NCBI GenBank assembly: GCA_019429005.1
Contig: JAHYJR010000002.1
Span: 40,752-104,751, forward strand
DNA: 64,000 bases
Reading direction: 5' to 3'
DNA from: Nanobdellati archaeon
GTDB taxonomy: Archaea > EX4484-52 > GLR71
Shown: positions 59,795 through 64,000 of the stretch, piece by piece
How the letters are laid out: each line of letters begins with the position of its first letter
Numbering within the stretch: the stretch's first letter is position 1
Notes under the pieces: generated by a model
What the model saw: the letters and a program-made list of their open reading frames with translations, nothing else
The model's database searches: none
What the model was told of the DNA's origin: nothing
Made by a program: the position numbers and the translations under genes

Positions 59795-60604
59795 ATGATT
59801 AGCGAAGAAACATTAGATAATCTCAAGGCAATTGGCCTTAACTTATATGAACGAAAAATTTATGCTGCACTTATCGCAAAAGGTGTAGGTTCTGCAGGTT
59901 CACTTGCTGAAATTGCTCAAGTTCCAAGATCCCGTGCATATGATGTTCTTGAAAGTCTTGCTGAAAAAGGATTTATTGTAGTTCAACACACAAAACCAAT
60001 AAAATATGTCGCTATTAAACCATCAACAGCAATGGATAACACAAAATCGATTCTTAAAAAAAACTTTACTACAAATGTTAAACGAATTGATACTTTTTCA
60101 GATAGTAAAGCATTAAATGAACTTGATCATCTTTATACTAACGGTGTTTCTTTAGTAAACCCTGCTGACTTAACAGGCACATTCAAAGGAAGTTATTCAA
60201 TTGAACTTCAACAGAATGCTATGTTCAAAAAAGCAACATCAACTATTGATATAATGACATCTGAACATGGTATTAAAAATCTTATAGAAGCACATTCAAG
60301 TATACTTCAAAAAGCAAAAAACAGAGGTATCAACATACGAATTGCAGCACCAATAACTGAAACAAATAAAAAATATACAGATATGCTTAAAGATATCGCA
60401 ACTGTAAAAGACCTTAATGATATTAAAAATAATATCCCTATAGGTAAAATGATAATTGTTGATAATAAACAAGCTATACTTGGACTTACAAATGAGAAAG
60501 ATACACATCCAACACAACAAGTATCACTATGGACTGCATCAGATCATTTTACAAGCAATTTCGCACATAATACATTCAATATAATATGGAAAAATCTAGA
60601 ATAA
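59795..60604 (+). CDS. TrmB-family transcriptional regulator
   Basis: LKAIGLNLYERKIYAALIAKGVGSAGSLAEIAQVPRSRAYDVLESLAEKGFIVVQHTKPIKYVAIKP. Confidence 0.9.
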   Translation: MISEETLDNLKAIGLNLYERKIYAALIAKGVGSAGSLAEIAQVPRSRAYDVLESLAEKGFIVVQHTKPIKYVAIKPSTAMDNTKSILKKNFTTNVKRIDTFSDSKALNELDHLYTNGVSLVNPADLTGTFKGSYSIELQQNAMFKKATSTIDIMTSEHGIKNLIEAHSSILQKAKNRGINIRIAAPITETNKKYTDMLKDIATVKDLNDIKNNIPIGKMIIVDNKQAILGLTNEKDTHPTQQVSLWTASDHFTSNFAHNTFNIIWKNLE

Positions 60605-60743
60605 ACTTTATTCTAGTTTTCCATTACATTTTTTCTTAAATATTTTTTTTATCTAATCAAAAATAATTATTCTTTAATATTAAATATAATCTTAATATCA
60701 ACAAAAGATAGACTTTTTAAATATATTATTTACATTAGTATTT

Positions 60744-62342
60744 ATGCCATACAAGATTATATCAGAAAAAGATAAAAAAGAACTTGAAAATATGTCTAAT
60801 ACAATTATAGAATCAATCTTATCTGAAAAAACAAATACATCTAAAGACCTTAGAAAATTAAAAATTAAACTTTCAAGAGAATTTAAATATAAAGGTCTAA
60901 TAAGCAATTCTGAAATATTAAACTTTGCAAAAACAACAGATAAAGATAAATTACAATTACTTCTTAAAAAACCCGTACGAACACTCTCTGGTGTTGCTAT
61001 AGTTGCAGTAATGTGTCCACCACATAAATGTCCTGGAGACTGTATCTATTGCCCAAATGTAAATAATGCACCTCGAAGTTATACAGGACGAGAACCAGCT
61101 GCTATGAGAGCTGAAATGTTTGATTTTGATGCATATAAACAAACATCACATAGACTAAAACAACTAAAAGCTATAGGTCACAACACATCAAAAGTTGAGA
61201 TTATCATAATGGGTGGTACTTTTCCATCAATTCCTTATGAAGATCAAAAATTGTTTGTAAAAAATATATTTGATGCCTTAAACGATAAAATCTCAAAAAC
61301 GTTACAAGAAGCACAAAAATTAAATGAGACTTCAGATAATAGATGTGTAGGGCTTACAATAGAAACGAGACCAGATAATATAAATAATAAAACAATTGAT
61401 AATTTTCTTGAAATTGGTGCAACACGAATAGAATTAGGTGTCCAAACCACCGAAAATAAAGTATATATTAAAGTCAAGAGAGGTCATACTATTGATGATG
61501 TTAGGAACGCAACACAAATCTTGAAAAATGCAGGATATAAGGTCTGCTACCATTATATGCCGGGTCTATTTGTCTCAAAAAAAGAAGACATATCAAATTT
61601 TAAAAAACTTTTTGATGATGAAACATTCAGACCAGATATGTTAAAACTATATCCTGTTCTTGTAACAGAAAATACAGGTCTTTACGAACTTTGGAAAAAA
61701 GGTGAATTTGAACCATACACAAATGAAGATGCGTCCGAAGTCATCTCAAAAATGAAAACATCAGTTCCAGATTATGTACGTATAATGCGAATACAGAGAG
61801 ACATACCTGCACAAAAAATCAAAGCCGGTGTGACTGCAGGTAATCTTCGTGAACACGTAAAAAAATACCTTGAAAACAATAATGAAATGTGCCATTGCAT
61901 AAGATGCAGAGAAGCTGGTCATAAAGGAATAAATACAATAGAAACACTATATTTTAATGAAGAATCATATAATGCATCAGAAGGTAAAGAATATTTCATA
62001 TCTGCAGATTCAAAAGACATAAAAGATCACAATAATAATGATTCTATATTGTTCGGATATCTAAGATTAAGATTACCAATAACATCAACAAGAGATGAAA
62101 TCACAAAAAATACCGCAATTGTAAGAGAACTTAAAGTTGTAGGTAAAATGACCAAAATTGGAAATAAAGACAAAAATGTACAACATATGGGTATTGGCCA
62201 GAAACTTATGAAAATTGCAGAAAATATTGCAAAAAAAGGGGGGAAAAATAAAATCGTAGTTATATCCGCAGTCGGCACAAGAGAATATTATAGACATTTA
62301 GGATATAAAGATGATGGCCCTTATATGAGCAAAATACTTTAG
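60744..62342 (+). CDS. elp3: Elp3 family tRNA uridine-34 modification enzyme (radical SAM + GNAT)
   Basis: VAVMCPPHKCPGDCIYCPNVNNAPRSYTGREPAAMRA, IETRPDNINNKTIDNFLEIGATRIELGVQT, C-terminal MGIGQKLMKIAENIAKKGGKNKIVVISAVGTREYYRHLGYKDDGPYM. Confidence 0.96.
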   Translation: MPYKIISEKDKKELENMSNTIIESILSEKTNTSKDLRKLKIKLSREFKYKGLISNSEILNFAKTTDKDKLQLLLKKPVRTLSGVAIVAVMCPPHKCPGDCIYCPNVNNAPRSYTGREPAAMRAEMFDFDAYKQTSHRLKQLKAIGHNTSKVEIIIMGGTFPSIPYEDQKLFVKNIFDALNDKISKTLQEAQKLNETSDNRCVGLTIETRPDNINNKTIDNFLEIGATRIELGVQTTENKVYIKVKRGHTIDDVRNATQILKNAGYKVCYHYMPGLFVSKKEDISNFKKLFDDETFRPDMLKLYPVLVTENTGLYELWKKGEFEPYTNEDASEVISKMKTSVPDYVRIMRIQRDIPAQKIKAGVTAGNLREHVKKYLENNNEMCHCIRCREAGHKGINTIETLYFNEESYNASEGKEYFISADSKDIKDHNNNDSILFGYLRLRLPITSTRDEITKNTAIVRELKVVGKMTKIGNKDKNVQHMGIGQKLMKIAENIAKKGGKNKIVVISAVGTREYYRHLGYKDDGPYMSKIL

Positions 62343-62353
62343 AGTGTTTAATA

Positions 62354-63319
62354 ATGAAAACGGGAGATATTACAATTGGAATATTTGGCGATGAAAGTTT
62401 AATCAAATCGCTTGGTAAAAAAGGAAATATAAACGATATTGCTTTATATAGTTTTGAACATACGTTCCCTGGCGGTTCAAAAGTTCACAGTTTTGTAAGC
62501 CCTAAATCAGAAAAAATAACACCACTTCTTCAAGCAATAGGTATGTCAGATATTTGCGTGATTTCAACTGAGACCTTAACAAAAGAACTTGGTGAAACAA
62601 TAATTGCAATCGATGCAGCTGCCATTAAACAAGGATTTATACTAACAAATTCTGATGAAATTAAAAATCAGATAACTCAAATTATTAAAGGTACAAATCT
62701 TGAAAAATATGAATTCCTTCCAAAAGATGCTGAAATACTAAAAGAAAAACTTTTTGAAATTGAAATTGAAAAAGATGAGAATGCCGATGTTTCAGTAACT
62801 ATCGATAACTCATTCTTGGTAAAAAGTGTAGGTACAGTAATACTTGGTTACGTTACAAATGGCACATTAAAAGAACATGATGAGCTTGTTGTCCAACCAT
62901 CAAATAAAGATGTAACTATAAAATCAATTCAATCACAAGATAAAAATGTAAAGATTGCGAATGCTGGAAAACGTGTTGGTTTATCACTCAAAGGCGCAAA
63001 AGTTGATGAATTAAGAAGAGGTTTTATCATAACTAAAAAAGATTCAATAAAAGAAGGAACTAAAATCGCTCTTGAATTAAAACGAAACAAATACTATAAA
63101 GGCGACATAAAAGAAGGTATGAAATTTTCACTTAATATTGGTCTACAAGTCATACAAGCAAAAATTATTTCAATTGAAACTGTTGATGAAACGAATTATA
63201 AACTATCAGTAGAAGCTGAAAAATCAATGGCATACAAAATTAATGGTAAATTCATATTTGCTGGTGATAATACAATCCCACGAATTGCAGGAAATGGTGT
63301 CATAATAGAAAACCTGTGA
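62354..63319 (+). CDS. EF-Tu/SelB-like protein with degenerate (P-loop-less) G domain
   Basis: Order of G-like domain, beta-barrel domain 2 (VTIDNSFLVKSVGTVILGYVTNGTLKEHDELVVQPSNKDVTIKSIQSQDKNVKIANAGKRVGLSLKGAKVDELRRGFII) and domain 3. The N-terminus ITIGIFGDESLIKSLGKKGN lacks GxxxxGK[ST]. Confidence 0.75.
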   Translation: MKTGDITIGIFGDESLIKSLGKKGNINDIALYSFEHTFPGGSKVHSFVSPKSEKITPLLQAIGMSDICVISTETLTKELGETIIAIDAAAIKQGFILTNSDEIKNQITQIIKGTNLEKYEFLPKDAEILKEKLFEIEIEKDENADVSVTIDNSFLVKSVGTVILGYVTNGTLKEHDELVVQPSNKDVTIKSIQSQDKNVKIANAGKRVGLSLKGAKVDELRRGFIITKKDSIKEGTKIALELKRNKYYKGDIKEGMKFSLNIGLQVIQAKIISIETVDETNYKLSVEAEKSMAYKINGKFIFAGDNTIPRIAGNGVIIENL

Positions 63320-63325
63320 TTAAGA

Positions 63326-63856
63326 ATGGAAGTAAAAACAGCAATAAAAAATAATAGAAGTATCAGAAAATATAAAGATACAATTGTTTCAAAAGACCTT
63401 ATTAAGAACATCCTTGAATCAGGTAGATTGGCACCTTCAGCAAATAACAAACAACCTTGGAAATATATGATAATTAATGATTTAGAAACAAAAACAAAAC
63501 TTAAAGAAAACAAAATATTTAAACAAGAGTTCGTATACAAAGCACCAACATTAATTATCTGTTGTGCTAACAGTAAAGCAGATTCAACAAAAGGATTCAA
63601 CAAAATATTTGATAATCCGTATGATATGCGAGTAATATGTGATTTAGCAATATCTTCTCAAAATATAATTTTAAGAGCAAAAGAACTTGGACTTGGAACT
63701 TGTTATATAGGTTGGATGAATAGAACAAAAATAAAAAAGATATTAAATATTCCTAAAAAATATATTATACCCTTTATTATCACTTTGGGTTACCCTGATG
63801 AAGAACCAAATGCAAGACCTAGAAAAGAATTAAATGAAATTATAATAAAAAATTAA
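63326..63856 (+). CDS. Nitroreductase family protein
   Basis: NRSIRKYKDTIVSKDLIKNILESGRLAPSANNKQPWKYMII, AISSQNIILRAKELGLGTCYIGWMN, LGYPDEEPNARPRKEL. Confidence 0.92.
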   Translation: MEVKTAIKNNRSIRKYKDTIVSKDLIKNILESGRLAPSANNKQPWKYMIINDLETKTKLKENKIFKQEFVYKAPTLIICCANSKADSTKGFNKIFDNPYDMRVICDLAISSQNIILRAKELGLGTCYIGWMNRTKIKKILNIPKKYIIPFIITLGYPDEEPNARPRKELNEIIIKN

Positions 63857-64000
63857 ATATTAAAAAATATAATTATTAAAAAATATAATTATTAAAAAAT
63901 ATAATTATTAAAAAATATAATTATTAAAAAATATAATTATTAAAAAATATAATTATTAAAAAATATAATTATTAAAAAATATAATTATTAAAAAATATAA
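63848..64000. repeat. 16-bp AT-only tandem array, unit ATTAAAAAATATAATT, running off the window end
   Basis: Read directly. At least 9 copies visible. Confidence 0.97.

Noticed and set aside
1-64000. tRNA and rRNA genes
   Set aside because: No GC-rich structured island and no recognisable T-loop GTTCRANNC-type context found by eye. A tRNAscan/Infernal run would be needed to exclude them.

Overview
This is a very AT-rich archaeal chromosomal window. The lineage is not determined from the sequence. Archaeal markers are aRF1, Spt4/RpoE2, RpoE1, S24e, S27ae, Elp3, TrmB-type regulators, a MEMO-family protein, archaeal-type RNase J, an XPD-like helicase, and Shine-Dalgarno (SD) motifs of the form GGTGAT. 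Main modules: valS; an alpha-glucan phosphorylase/HtpX/MscS region; a uvrB...uvrA-yprB-like-uvrC nucleotide excision repair locus; hydrogenase maturation genes (hycI-like protease, hypA, hypF, hypE, hypD, hypC) next to an Mrp/Mbh-type ion-translocating membrane module (mbhA-I-like) with no hydrogenase catalytic subunits in view; a transcription/ribosomal cluster (rpoE1-spt4-rps24e-rps27ae); ppaC; prf1; an XPD-like helicase; and elp3 with a pseudo-GTPase EF-Tu/SelB-like neighbour. The strongest unusual signals are: (1) several genes whose only sensible initiation codon is ATT, most clearly RNase J and aRF1, both behind good SD sequences; (2) many AT-only VNTR-like tandem arrays with different unit lengths, most of them next to truncated or decayed genes, including a UvrC that stops where its C-terminal HhH domain should begin; (3) a high density of decayed genes (ABC exporter, nucleotidyltransferase, GNATs, phosphatases); (4) candidate regulatory palindromes in front of a winged-helix regulator, uvrA and TrmB-like genes. 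I saw no rRNA, tRNA or CRISPR array. I did not recognise a clear undescribed multi-gene defence or metabolic system. The ATT-start pattern is the best candidate for new biology.
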